This document shows, one piece after another, positions 46,261 to 58,001 of a DNA stretch of 64,000 nt. The stretch's first letter is position 1; each line of letters starts with the position of its first letter. The stretch comes from Humulus lupulus (taxonomy: Eukaryota; Streptophyta; Magnoliopsida; Rosales; Cannabaceae): assembly GCF_963169125.1 (NCBI RefSeq), contig NC_084793.1:213368652-213432651 (forward strand). The letters are read 5' to 3'. Under the pieces are notes generated by a model, which was given only the letters and a program-made list of their open reading frames with translations, had not been told where the DNA came from and made no database searches. The position numbers were made by a program, and so were the translations under genes.

Positions 46261-46440
46261 CCAACTTTAATTTGGGCCGACCCGCTATTGTTGCCTAGTT
46301 CGGGCCTGAGCTCCAGGCTGTAGCCCAAAACAAAAACCCACGAAGTAATCTCCCAGAGTTCCTCTCCTCTCCGACGGTGGATTCCCGCCCCTGAATAATC
46401 AGCAAGTAGCAACCTCCAAAACCTTGCCACACAGAGAGAG

Positions 46441-48897
46441 ATGAGCTCGGCGGACCTGCCAACGAAAGAGGTGAACGTATTAAAAGGGCACGAAGGAGCA
46501 GTATTAGCCGCAAGGTTCAACGCCGATGGAAATTACTGTCTGAGCTGCGGCAAGGACCGTACAATTCGTCTTTGGAACCCTCACCGAGGAATTCACATCA
46601 AGACCTACAAATCTCATGGCCGTGAAGTTCGAGACGTTCATGTCACACAGTTAGATTCTTTCTCCTGTCCTTGGTTTTCTGTTTTTGAACTCTTCGTTTT
46701 CTAAATTTTTATTCGATTCTGCCATTTCCCCAACAGGGACAACTCCAAGCTTTGTTCTTGCGGCGGCGATCGACAAGTTTTCTATTGGGATGTAGCCACT
46801 GGCCGTGTCATTCGAAAGTTCCGCGGCCACGAAGGCGAGGTCTGCTTCTTCTTCTTTTTTTCGTTTCTTGTTTTGAAGAAAACTTTGTGATGCTTTGTGT
46901 TATGGGATTGAATTTGATTGAATTTTCTTTTTGTTATAAAGGTAAATGCAGTGAAGTTTAATGAGTACTCGTCTGTGGTGGTTTCGGCGGGTTATGATCA
47001 ATCGTTGCGTGCTTGGGACTGTAGGTCTCATAGTACTGAGCCAATTCAAGTTTAGTTTCTTTGAACTTTTGAATTTAGGGGTTTATAGGTTTGAAGTTTG
47101 TGGTTAATTATTGGTGAATTTTTGGAATTTGATTCATTTAAGTTTTGTGGTTAATGTTTGCAGATTATTAATTCATTCTCAGATAGTGTCATGTCTGTTT
47201 GCTTAACTAAAACTGAAATAATTGGTGGGAGTGTTGACGGAACTGTTCGAACTTTTGATATTCGTATCGGTAGGTACGTTTTGTTCATGGTGAAATTGTT
47301 TATAAGCAACATAGTTTTTGTGTTCTTAAAGTATTCTTTGTGCTTTTTGAACGACATTTGGCATTCGAGTTGGTAGCTATGTTGTGTTTTTGAAGAATAT
47401 GAAGTTTGTTTTCTACTTGATTCAAAATTTTATTTCCTTTTCCTCGTTTGGGTTTGCTCTCTTCAACACTATAATTTTGCATTGAATTTATTCGGAATAT
47501 GATAATGACTTTTTTTAACCCCCTTTTGCTCTATTATATAGAGAAATTTCTGATGATTTAGGGCAGCCTGTCAACTGTATATCAATGTCAAATGATGGTA
47601 ACTGCTTATTAGCAAGTTGCCTAGATTCGAAATTACGTCTTCTGGACAGGTAAAAATCATTGTGGCTTCATCTTTATAATCATCTGTTCTAATAAGATTC
47701 GGGCTGACACCTTATCTGTTAATTATTTTATGTTGTAGGTCTAGTGGTGAAGTGCTACAAGAATATAAAGGTCATACGTGTAAGGTAAGTACAATAATGA
47801 CTGTTTCTTTGTTTACTATACATTTAATTGTTACTTTCATTATCCTCTGCCAATGTCATTCTTTTACTTCTAAAACATTGATCATCCTTTTGATATGTTC
47901 TTTGACAAGTTTGGATTGTTATGTATAACTAACTCTTTTGAATTTAGGTCTATGAGGTCTTATGCTTCTATGATATGAAGTTGAAGTACTTCGTGCCGTT
48001 TTGTTACTCATCTATCCTGTTATGCGTCTTAAGTTCTTTTACTTCAAAGAAAAAATCATTCAATTGGCTTCTTTTTTTTTTCTGTATCAGTCGTACAAAC
48101 TAGATTGCTGCCTTACCAACACTGATGCACATGTAACCGGTGGATCTGAGGACGGTTTCATTTACTTCTGGGATCTGGTAGACGCGTCTGTGGTATCAAG
48201 CTTCCGGGCTCATTCTTCAGTGGTAAAGGCTGCTTGTTTCATATTCTTTCTAGCAGATTTTGTTATAACAATGCTTAATGGTCGTTGTACTTCTACCTTA
48301 TTCTGAGTAGTATTTTTCTGGTTTTATTAAACAGTTTTGGTAGGAAAAGTGACCAATAATTCTTAGATTTAGAAATGGATTAAGCTTCTCTATGCTTCCA
48401 AGAATGAGAGGGCATTGTTCTGATTAATTGTTGTACTTTTTCTTCTTTAGATATCCAACTAAGTATTCATTGTATGCTTCATTCCATGGAGGATAGTCCA
48501 ATTCACAACACATTAATCTTTTCCTCCACTGTTTGAAAGTAGGTTCTTTTATTGGTTTTACTCCCTAGTTTACCAAATCTAGATACCCGTCTTCAATTCA
48601 ATATCCATGTGCTCACAATTCTTTAACCGTTGTTCAAGTTTTGCACACTTAAGCTGGTCCCCCCCCCCCGCCTAAAATGTGGAATTTTGGTTTAGAGGGC
48701 TATCGAAGAGAGCATGGCCATCCCTTTTAATTAGTTTTATAAAAAATATAAGCTTAATGGAATCTGTATTGTGTTTTTATTTTTGTCTTTTCTTCATATT
48801 TTTTCTTTGGCAGGTAACAAGCGTGAGTTATCACCCAAAGGACAGCTGCATGATATCTGCCTCCGTTGATGGCACCATTCGGGTATGGAAGACGTGA
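46441..48897 (+). CDS. WDR83: WD40-repeat protein, WDR83/MORG1 homolog (8 exons, 299 codons)
   Basis: Exons by GT-AG borders and frame: 46441-46649, 46737-46839, 46942-47049, 47164-47273, 47542-47649, 47739-47784, 48091-48222 and 48814-48897, totalling 900 nt including TGA, with all phases consistent. The product has seven WD blades: LKGHEGAVLAARF...RLWN, YKSHGREVRDVHV...FYWD, FRGHEGEVNAVKF...RAWD, SDSVMSV...RTFD, LGQPVNCIS...RLLD, YKGHTCK...YFWD and FRAHSSVVTSVSY...RVWK. It fills the whole protein, and the length fits this family. In animals the homolog scaffolds ERK-pathway kinases and is found with spliceosomal C complexes; its plant role is less clear. The start is the first ATG after the GA-rich leader. 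I see no stop, shift or damaged splice site. It is the only host gene in the window. Confidence 0.93.
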
Positions 48898-50494
48898 AAT
48901 TGTACGCTAGGAACATTGCAGATTTTTTAAATTAATTATTTATATCAAAGATCTTTCTTGTTCCTTCTCAAGACTCTTGACCAATACCCATTTGGAATTT
49001 TAATTGCATCATCAATTGTTCTTTAAAAGCTTTCTAATGAAGCGTTGAGTTCCCACTCAAAAGAAGAACTGCTTGGTAATTGCCACACTTAATGTCAACA
49101 ATTGGACCATCTAAATTAAGGTGCTCTTTCTTTGTTTGTTAATTCATTTATCTAATTTTTTTAGACAATGAAGGTGTTCCCAATGTTTCAGTCCAATAAA
49201 ATATGAATACCACATTGCTATGAATGATATATTATACTAGTAATTCAATGTTCACCTATAAGATGGTCATGCTTGAATCCACCATTTTTCTTAATTAAAA
49301 CTTGCATCAACCAAGAGTCAATTGTCACATGGGCTCCATGCCCCAAAATCAAATTTAGGTATCTCTACTCAAACAACTATTGAATAAGTTAAGCCTTCTC
49401 TCGAGGCTTGGGTTATAAAAATATATTTCTACATTAGTTTGACATATGGTTTTTTACTCTTTTAGGAAACTCTCCAAAACCGCTCACTAATCCCATGAAC
49501 ATTTCTCATTGCAAATAGGTTTATACTTAATGTGTTTTGCTCATACATATATAGAAAAAAGTGTCGATTGATTTCGTTGGTAAAATCATCCACTGTCCTT
49601 TCATTTCAAGATAATTTATTCTAGTGACCACTAGATTCTAAGTTCAAAGGGGCAGCTACCTATGCGTTTTTAAGGAAATATAGATTGCCGTTATTATTGT
49701 ATAAATTAGACTATATAATGATAAGTAATTGCCATAAGAACAATCACAATAAATATAATAATGGTAAGTAAAAGTCTTTACATTTTGTATTATCTTGGAT
49801 CATGGCTAAAGATGTTAAAGCTTCTTCCGCCGAAAGTCTCTGATGACTCTCTCCGGTTGCTTGACTGTTAGACTATTCCTCTAGGACGATTACTTTTAGA
49901 ATATTCAGATTATATGTATATATATACACACATACACATAATATTTTGGGCTTTCTTATTTATGTTTAGATAGCATGGAAAAAAAATTAACAACTTTGTG
50001 ATGCATTTTATTAAAAGAAAAAAAAGAAATAGTGATAAAGATTGATGTGTTCACATGAAACATGGAACTGGAGATTACGTTCTTTAGTTTGACTATATAG
50101 AGTTCCGAGAAAGAGTCACAAACCAGCTGTATTATTTATATGTTTTACAACTCAACGTAATAAAGTAGGAAAAATCCAATACACTTCACCCCCAACAAAC
50201 TTCACCAATTGAAAAAATCAAAAAAATCAAATTAGTAACTATTTTCTCCTTAGTTAATATGTAGTTTACAGACGATAGAACTTTTTTCTTTTAAAAAAAC
50301 CATCAAAATAATATAGAGAAAATCACTTACAGTCAAATTTTAATATTAAGTAAAAATTATGGTAATAATGATTTTTTGTTTACTTTTTTTGGTATTTATT
50401 TATTATTTTTATTTTTTATTTTTACGATCCTGATATATAGAGTATGTGTGTGATAGAACATATATAGTAGATGATTGGTAGATTTGTAATATAG
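48898..50494. other. Intergenic region 3' of the WD40 gene
   Basis: AT-rich, no gene recognised. It presumably includes the 3' untranslated region just after 48897, and a TATATATACACACATACACA microsatellite near 49916-49936. Confidence 0.5.
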
Positions 50495-50499
50495 GTTTC
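50495..50499. repeat. Target-site duplication of element C, left copy
   Basis: GTTTC, repeated exactly at 63564-63568. Confidence 0.95.
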
Positions 50500-51384
50500 T
50501 GTTATCCCCATTTCCTCTCAGGGTTTTGGGCCCTCGCCCCGGCCCACGGTCAGAGGGGCCGGTTCGGTATTCGGGCCCAACCCGCGGACTACGGACTGGG
50601 CCTGTGCAGGAAGGTCCGGGAAGTATCTCCGGGTTCATGATTCGGCTCGAACGATCCCGGCACTGTCCAGAGTGCCCCGGATCATCGCGGCCATCGCGTC
50701 CCGCTCCCGGACCCAGAATGGTCCGGGTCCGAAGTAAACACAGCGGGCCCAAGGTAAACTAACCTGGACCGCCTCATCCCCAGGCTATGGGCCAGGCGTC
50801 CAGGACACTGTAGCCGCCTCATTTCGCGTGGGTCTTGTCCCCCCACTTTTCACCTGCAGAAAGGGTCTCCTTGGGATTGTCTGCTGGCGTGTCAGGACTG
50901 CGCAGCCAGGTACTCTGACCGGTCTTGTCCCCTGAATCTGCCTCATGATTCAAAGTGGTCAGAGCCAAAGTGCCGTTTTGTCGGGAGAATGCTTGCATCT
51001 CAGGGCAACTAATTGGGCCTGAGCTAGTTTGGGCTTGATGTACTATATATCTTTTTAGCTCGGACCTCTACTAGGAAGGCCCCCTGTACACATATTCCAA
51101 ATGGGCCCGGGTCAGGCCCGGCCCAAACCTGGTGTCCCCCTCATTCTATAAATATAAGTTGTAATGCTCCATAGAAAAGGGGGCAAAAAACTCTGCTGAA
51201 AGACAGTTAGACAACTCCATTGTAAAAGCTTATTCTAGCTCTAATACAGATTTATATACAGACTCGTGGACTAAGGCTAGTTAACGCCCCAACCACGTAA
51301 AAACCTTGTGTCGATCCTCTATTCTCTTTATTATAATCAGTAAATATCCTTCTTTAGGAGAGTTGCCGAAAATCTCGGTTAACA
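50500..51384 (+). mobile_element. 5' LTR of element C
   Basis: 885 bp; TATAAATAT at 51147-51155. Partner at 62679-63563. Confidence 0.97.
51147..51155 (+). promoter_or_regulatory. LTR TATA box of element C
   Basis: TATAAATAT, also present at 63326-63334 in the 3' LTR. It is placed to start the genomic RNA about 200 bp before the LTR end. Confidence 0.6.
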
Positions 51385-51407
51385 GTTTGGTACTTTCATT
51401 GAGAGCT
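51385..51407 (+). promoter_or_regulatory. Primer-binding-site region of element C
   Basis: TTTGGTACTTTCATTGAG follows the LTR; compare TTTGGTGCTTTCATTGAG in A. Confidence 0.7.
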
Positions 51408-51443
51408 GAAGGAAGCTAGCGCCAACGTCAGGCCTTTACTACG

Positions 51444-53930
51444 ATGGTGAACACTCGTAACACCACCTTCGACCCTGCCAGCCCGGAGCAGGGCAACGGA
51501 GACCCACTGCCTTCTCAGCGCGTCCCTCAGAACCTGCCTGAAGACGTGCCTCCTCAGACATCTCACCAAGACGAGTCGCAAGACTACGAGGGTGAGACGG
51601 AGTACGAAGTAGGAAACGAAGAAGAGTACTATGAGGAGGAGAACGAGGGGGAGTATCATGATGAAGCCGCGGATCCCGAGGTCCCTCGCGACGATCAGCA
51701 AGACCCGGAGGTAACTAGACTGAGGCAGCAGATCCAGGATTAGGAAGCCAGGATGGCTGAGCAGGCGAGGGCGCACCGCCGGGTGCAAGAGTCTCTCCAT
51801 GCCCTGCAAGCGCTGATGGCCGCGCAGGGCCCGGCGGCCAACCCCGCAGGTGGCCCGCGCCCAGAAACGCAACATCCCGCTCCCCAAGCGCAAACCGAGG
51901 GCCCCAGGGGGGCCAGCCCGATCCGTTTCCTAGAGCCTCCCCCCGACACGGCTCCGAAAGTCCGGGACAAGGAGCGACGGGCGACTCGGAAAAAGACTAC
52001 CCCCCCCGTCAGTAAAGCCGGGGCACGTTCACGACCGTTACCTAGGAAAGAGAAGGTGTGCCCCGTCCCAGGACGAGGCCACCCAATCGATCCGCAGGGG
52101 GTACGGCCGCAGGACGATCAGCCCCGGCCCGCCCCAAGGGCGAACGGGAGGGAAAAGTCTTTGCACCCGAGTGCCTCAATCAACAAGAACCATCGGGAAA
52201 GACCCCGCCGCGAGGATCGTGACATTCTCAGCTCCGGGGACGACACTTCCCGGGTAGATTTACGTGACGGACTGAATGCCCGGAAAGATCGGGCCCGCAA
52301 GCAAAAAATCCTTCCTCGAAACGGAGATCTCAGGAACAACATAAACGACAGGCGGAACGAGAGAATCCCCCTGGAAGACAGCGCGGCCAGGCAGCTCATG
52401 GAGCAAATGGCAGCATTATAAAAGGTCACCGACCGCTTGGTCCGCAAGCAAGAGGGCGCGGACACTGACTCCGACGAAGAGGACAAGGAGCCGTGCGCGA
52501 GACATATCTTAGACGCCGTGTTGCCCAAGGGGTTCAAGATGCCAAATCTCACCGCCTACACTGGAAGCACGGACCCTAGGGATCATCTGTCCCGGTACAA
52601 CCGACTCATGACCGTGGCTCACGTCAGCGACAGCGGCAAATGCCTCTGCTTCTCCATCACGTTGGGCGGTCCCGCCGAAGAGTGGTGGAAAAGGCTCAAA
52701 CCGGGGTCCATCCAAACATGGTCCGGGCTACAGTCGGCTTTTCGGAAGCAATTCGTGGCCGCCATGAGGATGGATATGCAAATCAGTGCCCTCGCCAATA
52801 TTAAGCAAATGCCCGCAGAAACATTGAGGGCCTACATCCAGCGCTTCACTGAAGAAGCCTCCAAGACGAAGGTCGACGACGGATAGCGCCTGGTGGCACT
52901 ACAGTCTGGAATCCGGGCCGGTTCCCCGCTCTGGGACGACATGCAGCGCAGTAAAGCCGCCACCCTAGAAGAATTTATTAGGAGGGCCCAAGGATTCATC
53001 AACTGGGAGGAGGCCCAGATCCAGGCCTTCAGGTGGCCCTCGGCCCCTCACCCAGTCGCTCAGACGATTCCGGGAGGTGCGGGACATTTCCCCGCGCAGT
53101 CCTACGCATCACCTCCCATCGTCCCGGGGGGGGGGGGGGAGTCGCGCCCGGCATTAGTTACACGCCTGCGGTGTACGGTCCTGCCGTTTCGGGGTACGCC
53201 CCGGCCCAGTCAACGCCCTTCTCCGGGTATGGTGTCGCGCCGGCGGGGCACAGCATGGCCCCCGTCGTGGCCCAGCAATCGCAGACCGGGGTAACCGAGC
53301 CAAGCGTGAATCCCTCCCGGAGTAAGCGGGCCGGCAAAGGCCAGAACCGGCCGGAATCGGCCAAAAAAGGGAAGAGGGGCTATGAGCCCCAATACTCGGA
53401 ATACACTAACTTGGTGGATACTCGGGAAAACATCTACCTGGCTACGGAAAGAGTGGTCCATTACCGGAAACCTAGCCCCATGTTTAGGGGGGGGAGGAAC
53501 CCCAGAGACACCAGCAAACGATGCGCCTACCACAAAGATGTGGGCCACACCACCGACGAGTGTCGGCAGCTCAAAGATGAAATTGAAAACCTCATCAAGC
53601 TGGGACACCTCCATCAGTGGGTAAGGATGCCCATAGGCGTCCCGGGCATGGCAGCAAATCCCGCGCAGTCCGCGGCGCCGGCAACGACCCGTGCATACCC
53701 GCCCCAGGGAGGGTACGCGCAAGGGTTCCCGGCACAGACCCCTCAAGGGGCTGGCGCCACGCAGGCCCCCGGTCCTGGGATGCCCTACCCTTCCGGGGCA
53801 ACGCCCCCTCGAGTGGACGGGCACGTGTCGACCATTTCAGGCGGACCCCACCTAGGGGGCCCTTCGAAGAATGATCAAAAGCGCTATCTGAGCGAGCTGG
53901 ACCATGACCAAGAAGTCTGCGCCCTCGTCC
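51444..53930 (+). pseudogene. gag of element C (three in-frame stops, one frameshift at a G run)
   Basis: The frame opens MVNTRNTTFDPASPEQGNGD with an acidic Glu/Tyr-rich stretch. It is interrupted by TAG 51741, TAA 52419 and TAG 52884, each one transition from a Gln codon. The core (52510-53020) shows GFKMPNLTAYTGSTDPRDHL, AEEWWKRLKPGSIQ and SAFRKQFVAAM. The frame changes at a run of 13 Gs (53127-53139). The new frame carries the zinc-knuckle-like CAYHKDVGHTTDEC (53522-53563) and a proline-rich tail. Capsid/nucleocapsid precursor; not translatable as one protein without readthrough and shifting. Confidence 0.88.
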
Positions 53931-54361
53931 AGGCCCCCGCTCAGCGCCCCAAACTGATGAACCTCCCCATCACGTTCACGGAAGACGACGCCCGTAACGT
54001 CCATTTCCCGCACCACGACCCACTGGTCATAGATGCTCAAATTGCCAACAAGATGGTGTCCCGAGTGTTGGTGGATGACGGAAGCTCCGTCAACTTGTTG
54101 TTCAAATCCGCCTTTGCCGCCATTGGCCTGACGGAGGCTGATCTGGCGTCGTGCCCGACCCAAATCTACGGCTTCACGGAGACGCACTCCTCCCCATGGG
54201 AAAGGTCCAGCTGCCTGTTACTCTGGGAGACGCGTTGCAGCAATCGTTCAAGCTCTGCACCTTTGTGGTGGTGGATTGCCCAACCGCTTACAATGCCATC
54301 TTTGGCCGGCCCGCCCTGGTCGAGTTCGGGGCCATCACCTCCATCTGCCATCTATGCATGA
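53931..54361 (+). pseudogene. Aspartic protease of element C, N-terminal half, frameshifted
   Basis: Continues the shifted gag frame: ITFTEDDARNVHFPHHDPLV, then VLVDDGSSVNLLFKS, where the family active site DTG is DDG. After YGFT (about 54176) a missing base puts the rest of the protease (GDALLPMGKVQLP) into the pol frame. The out-of-frame extension ends at 54361. Confidence 0.8.
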
Positions 54362-57300
54362 AGTTCCCGTGCAGCAGCGAAGGGATTGGGACGGTCCGTG
54401 GAGATCAGAAAAGCGCGCGGAAGTGTTACCATATCTCTGCCCGTCCTGTTTGTATGGTCCGGGATGAGCCCGTCGGGCCGGCACTCCGCCAGCCCGAGCA
54501 AGCTATCCGGGACGAAGACGATCTGGACCCACGGTTGGGAGAGGAACGAACTCTTGAGCCAATGGACGAAATCGAAGAGGTATGCATCAGCGAGTCCGAC
54601 CCTGCCAGGGTCATCCAAGTGGGAAAAAGCCTGCCGGAAGACATTCGGGCCGCCATTATCGCCCAAGTCAAGAAAAACCAGGATCTTCTGGCATGGTCCC
54701 ACTCCGATATGACCGGGATCGACCGTAACATCATATGCCACGCGCTGAGTATTGACCCAAACGCAACCCCGGTCCGCCAGAAGCGCAGACCTTTGGGGAC
54801 GGAGAGGGCCGAGGCCCTCAAGCTGGAGGTAGAGAAGCTGTCCTCCATTAACTTCATCCGCGAAGCCGTGTACCCCGTATGGCTGGCCAACCCGGTCTTA
54901 GTGCCGAAGCCTAACGGGACGTGGAGAACCTGCATCGACTTCACGGACCTCAACAAAGCATATCCGAAGGACTGTTTCCCGCTCCCCCAAATAGACCAGA
55001 TGGTGGATGCTACGTCCGGTTACGAGATCTTGAGTTTCATGGACGCCTACTCAGGCTATAACCAGATCTCCATGCACGTGGAAGATCAGGAGCACACCAG
55101 TTTCCAAACTGACAAGGGCATCTACTGCTATGTCGTCATGCCTTTCGGACTCAAGAATGCCGGGGCAACCTACCAGAGGCTCGTCAATCGAATGTTTAGG
55201 GCCCAGCTGGGTCGAAACATGGAAGTATACATTGACGATATGCTGGTCAAATCCAAGACGTCGCGGGAACATTCGAGCGATTTGGCGGAGGCCTTCGCGG
55301 TTATCCGGAAGTACGGGATGAAGCTGAACCCTAAGAAGTGCACCTTCGGCGTCGCATCCGGGAAGTTCCTGGGCTTTATTGCGAGTTTCCGAGGAATTGA
55401 AGCCAACCCCGAGAAGATCAAGGCCCTGATCAACATGGCCTCTCCCCGGAAGCACAAGGACGTTCAAAGCCTGACGGGGCGAGTGGCCGCCCTAAGCCGT
55501 TTTGTCTCCAAGGCCACGGACAAGTGCGTCCCTTTTTTCAACGTCCTCCGGGGAAGCCAGCGGTTCGAATGGTCACCCGAGTGCAAAGAAGCCTTCCAGA
55601 AGCTGAAAGAGCACTTGGCCAAGGCCCCCATCCTGGCGAAGCCAGTCGAAGGAGAACTTTTGTACTTATACCTGGCCGTAACCGAACACGCCATCAGCGC
55701 CGCGTTGGTACGCGAAGAGGAGAGGACTCAACTCCCGGTGTACTACGTGAGCAAGCGGTTACTAGACGCCGAATCTAGATACCCACTAATCGAGAAGCTG
55801 ACTTTCTGTCTGCTGACGGCATCCCGGAAGCTTCGGCCTTATTTCCAGGCCCACACGATAAAGGTCTTAACCAACCACCCCCTGCGGCAGGTGTTGCAGA
55901 AACCTGAGGCGTCGGGGAGACTCCTGAAATGGGCCATGGAGCTGAGCCAATTTGATATATCTTACATGCCCCGGGTGGCCATTAAGGGACAGGCTCTGGC
56001 CGACTTCATCGTCGAATGTTCCGGGATCACCCCAGAAGAGAGTGCCCCCGCGGCCTGCATTTCTCCCGTTTGGAAGATCTTCGTGGACGGAGCATCGAAC
56101 GAAAACGGGGCCGGCGCCGGGGTCATCCTGGTATCCCCGCAGGGGCATCAGCTACAAAACGCTCTCCGTTTCCAGTTCAAAGCGTCGAACAGCGAGGCGG
56201 AGCATGAGGCCGTCATAGCAGGTTTGCGTCTGGCCCGAGAAGTAGGGGCGGCGAACCTCGAAATATACAGCGATTCTCAGCTGGTAGTCAAACAGATTTC
56301 GGGGGAATATCAGACCAAGGGAGAGCGAATGGCGGCGTACGTAGCCCAAGCGAGGGAGATGCTCCAAGCGTTCGCAGCGCATTCCATCCGTCAGATCCCT
56401 CGGGAGAAGAACGTCTTTGCGGACACATTAGCAAAGTTGGCAACCGACGCAGAGGGCGAGTTGACCAGGCTGGTCCCCGTCAACCATCTCCCCGTCCCAA
56501 GCATAGGGACTCCGACCGTCCATGCCGTCGATCACTCCAATTCATGGATGGGGTCGCTGATCCACTACCTGTCCACCGGGGAGGTTCCAAACGAGCGAAC
56601 CGCGGCCAGGAAGCTTTTGTACCAGGCCCACCGATACGTCATGATGGACGGGAAACTTTATCGCCGAGGACTGTCCATGCCTTACCTCAGGTGCGTGTCC
56701 GGGACTGAGCTGGGCGCCATCATGCATGAGGTCCACGGAGGCTTTTGCGGAGACCACACAGCCGGACCCAGTTTGTCCAAGAAGATTCTGCGCCAAGGAT
56801 ACTTCTGGCCCACCATGAAAAGGGACTGCATAGACTACGTCCGCAGGTGCGAACAATGCCAGAGGTACGCGAAGATCCCTCGGGCCCCCCCAACAGAGAT
56901 AACCTTGATGAACAGTCCCTGGCCCTTTGCAGTGTGGGGGATCGATCTTGTGGGATCCCTCCCAACCGGGAGAGGAGGGGTGAAGTATGCCATTGTGGCG
57001 GTAGACTATTTCACGAAATGGGTTGAGGCGGAGCCTATGAACACGATCACGTCCAAGAAGGCCTTAGATTTCGTCGTTAACAACATAGTGTGTCGGTATG
57101 GCCTCCCCTACAAAATCGTGTCTGACAACGGGAAACAATTTGACAGCCATCACTTCACGGATTTCTGCAAGAGGCACGGTATAGTGAAGAGTTTCTCCGC
57201 CGTGGCCAGGCCCCAGGCGAACGGACAGGCCGAAGCCGTGAACAAAATCCTGAAAGGGACACTAAAGAAAAAGCTTCAGGCCTGTAAGAGCAAGTGGCCC

Positions 57301-57780
57301 GAAGAGCTCCCCCGCGTGTTGTGGGCCTATCGGACAACCGAACGGACATCAACCGGGCACACCCCATACTCAATGACGTACGGATGCGAAGCCGTCATCC
57401 CAATCGAAACCACCATCCCGTCCCATCGTCGCGACACGTATGATCCCACCCAGAACCATGCCTTACTCCAAGAGTCTCTGGACCTTATCGAGGAAATCCG
57501 GGAAGAGTCGCAAGTGCAGTTAAAGATGTACCAGGGCAAGATCGCTCGGCACTTCAACTCCAGAGTCAAGAGCCGCAAGTTCGAAACCGGCGACCTGGTC
57601 CTGCGGAGAGTCTTCCCGGCCACTCAGGATCCGGGAGTAGGGGTTCTGGGCCCCAATTGGGAAGGGCCGTATGAGATCCAGCAAGAGATCTGCCCCGGGA
57701 CGTACCGCTTGAAGCGGCTCGATGGTTCCGAGGTTCCGCGAGCCTGGAACGCAGAACACCTCCGTAAATACTACCAGTAG
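54151..57780 (+). CDS. pol polyprotein of element C: protease end, RT, RNase H, archaeal RNase H, integrase (1209 codons open)
   Basis: An uninterrupted frame. Rough residues: 13-75 protease C-terminus (VVVDCPTAYNAIFGRP); 200-480 RT, with KPNGTWRTCIDFTDLNKAYP and catalytic YIDD at 360-363; 480-620 connection/RNase H (YLYLAVTEHAISAAL, YYVSKRLLDAESRYPLIEKL); about 640-770 the extra archaeal-type RNase H of Tat elements ([40 protein letters not shown]); 850-1205 integrase with HEVHGGFCGDH and CEQCQRY zinc finger, VWGIDL, VSDNGKQFDS and ANGQAEAVNK (D, D, E all present) and EGPYEI near the end, closing with KYYQ. The annotated ATG is simply the first in frame; natural synthesis would come from gag. 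RT, both RNases H and integrase look catalytically intact. Confidence 0.93.
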   Translation: MPDPNLRLHGDALLPMGKVQLPVTLGDALQQSFKLCTFVVVDCPTAYNAIFGRPALVEFGAITSICHLCMKFPCSSEGIGTVRGDQKSARKCYHISARPVCMVRDEPVGPALRQPEQAIRDEDDLDPRLGEERTLEPMDEIEEVCISESDPARVIQVGKSLPEDIRAAIIAQVKKNQDLLAWSHSDMTGIDRNIICHALSIDPNATPVRQKRRPLGTERAEALKLEVEKLSSINFIREAVYPVWLANPVLVPKPNGTWRTCIDFTDLNKAYPKDCFPLPQIDQMVDATSGYEILSFMDAYSGYNQISMHVEDQEHTSFQTDKGIYCYVVMPFGLKNAGATYQRLVNRMFRAQLGRNMEVYIDDMLVKSKTSREHSSDLAEAFAVIRKYGMKLNPKKCTFGVASGKFLGFIASFRGIEANPEKIKALINMASPRKHKDVQSLTGRVAALSRFVSKATDKCVPFFNVLRGSQRFEWSPECKEAFQKLKEHLAKAPILAKPVEGELLYLYLAVTEHAISAALVREEERTQLPVYYVSKRLLDAESRYPLIEKLTFCLLTASRKLRPYFQAHTIKVLTNHPLRQVLQKPEASGRLLKWAMELSQFDISYMPRVAIKGQALADFIVECSGITPEESAPAACISPVWKIFVDGASNENGAGAGVILVSPQGHQLQNALRFQFKASNSEAEHEAVIAGLRLAREVGAANLEIYSDSQLVVKQISGEYQTKGERMAAYVAQAREMLQAFAAHSIRQIPREKNVFADTLAKLATDAEGELTRLVPVNHLPVPSIGTPTVHAVDHSNSWMGSLIHYLSTGEVPNERTAARKLLYQAHRYVMMDGKLYRRGLSMPYLRCVSGTELGAIMHEVHGGFCGDHTAGPSLSKKILRQGYFWPTMKRDCIDYVRRCEQCQRYAKIPRAPPTEITLMNSPWPFAVWGIDLVGSLPTGRGGVKYAIVAVDYFTKWVEAEPMNTITSKKALDFVVNNIVCRYGLPYKIVSDNGKQFDSHHFTDFCKRHGIVKSFSAVARPQANGQAEAVNKILKGTLKKKLQACKSKWPEELPRVLWAYRTTERTSTGHTPYSMTYGCEAVIPIETTIPSHRRDTYDPTQNHALLQESLDLIEEIREESQVQLKMYQGKIARHFNSRVKSRKFETGDLVLRRVFPATQDPGVGVLGPNWEGPYEIQQEICPGTYRLKRLDGSEVPRAWNAEHLRKYYQ

Positions 57781-58001
57781 CCTAAGGGCTCGTCCGAGTT
57801 TAATGTTTACGCTATAACATATACGCCTCAGGGCTAATTCCCTTTTGTAAAACAATGAAAATGACGTGTGCAAAACGTCATAGAGGGCTATTATTTCCAT
57901 GAAAATGTGTGCCTCAGGGCTATTATCTTAAGTGACCATAGACCAGTCTCTGCTCACTTGCGGGGGGTGTCATCCCAGGCATAAAAATAAAAATAAAAGA
58001 A
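57781..58001. other. Spacer between pol and the 60-bp array in element C
   Basis: Short non-coding stretch in which GCCTCAGGGCTA recurs (57824 and 57911). No gene. Confidence 0.5.

Noticed and set aside
46248..46520. Minus-strand gene overlapping the WD40 start
   Set aside because: A shadow frame across the leader and first exon; no domain or splice support.
51396..51970. Minus-strand genes within gag of element C
   Set aside because: GC-rich shadow frames opposite a recognisable gag; no homology and no promoter layout.
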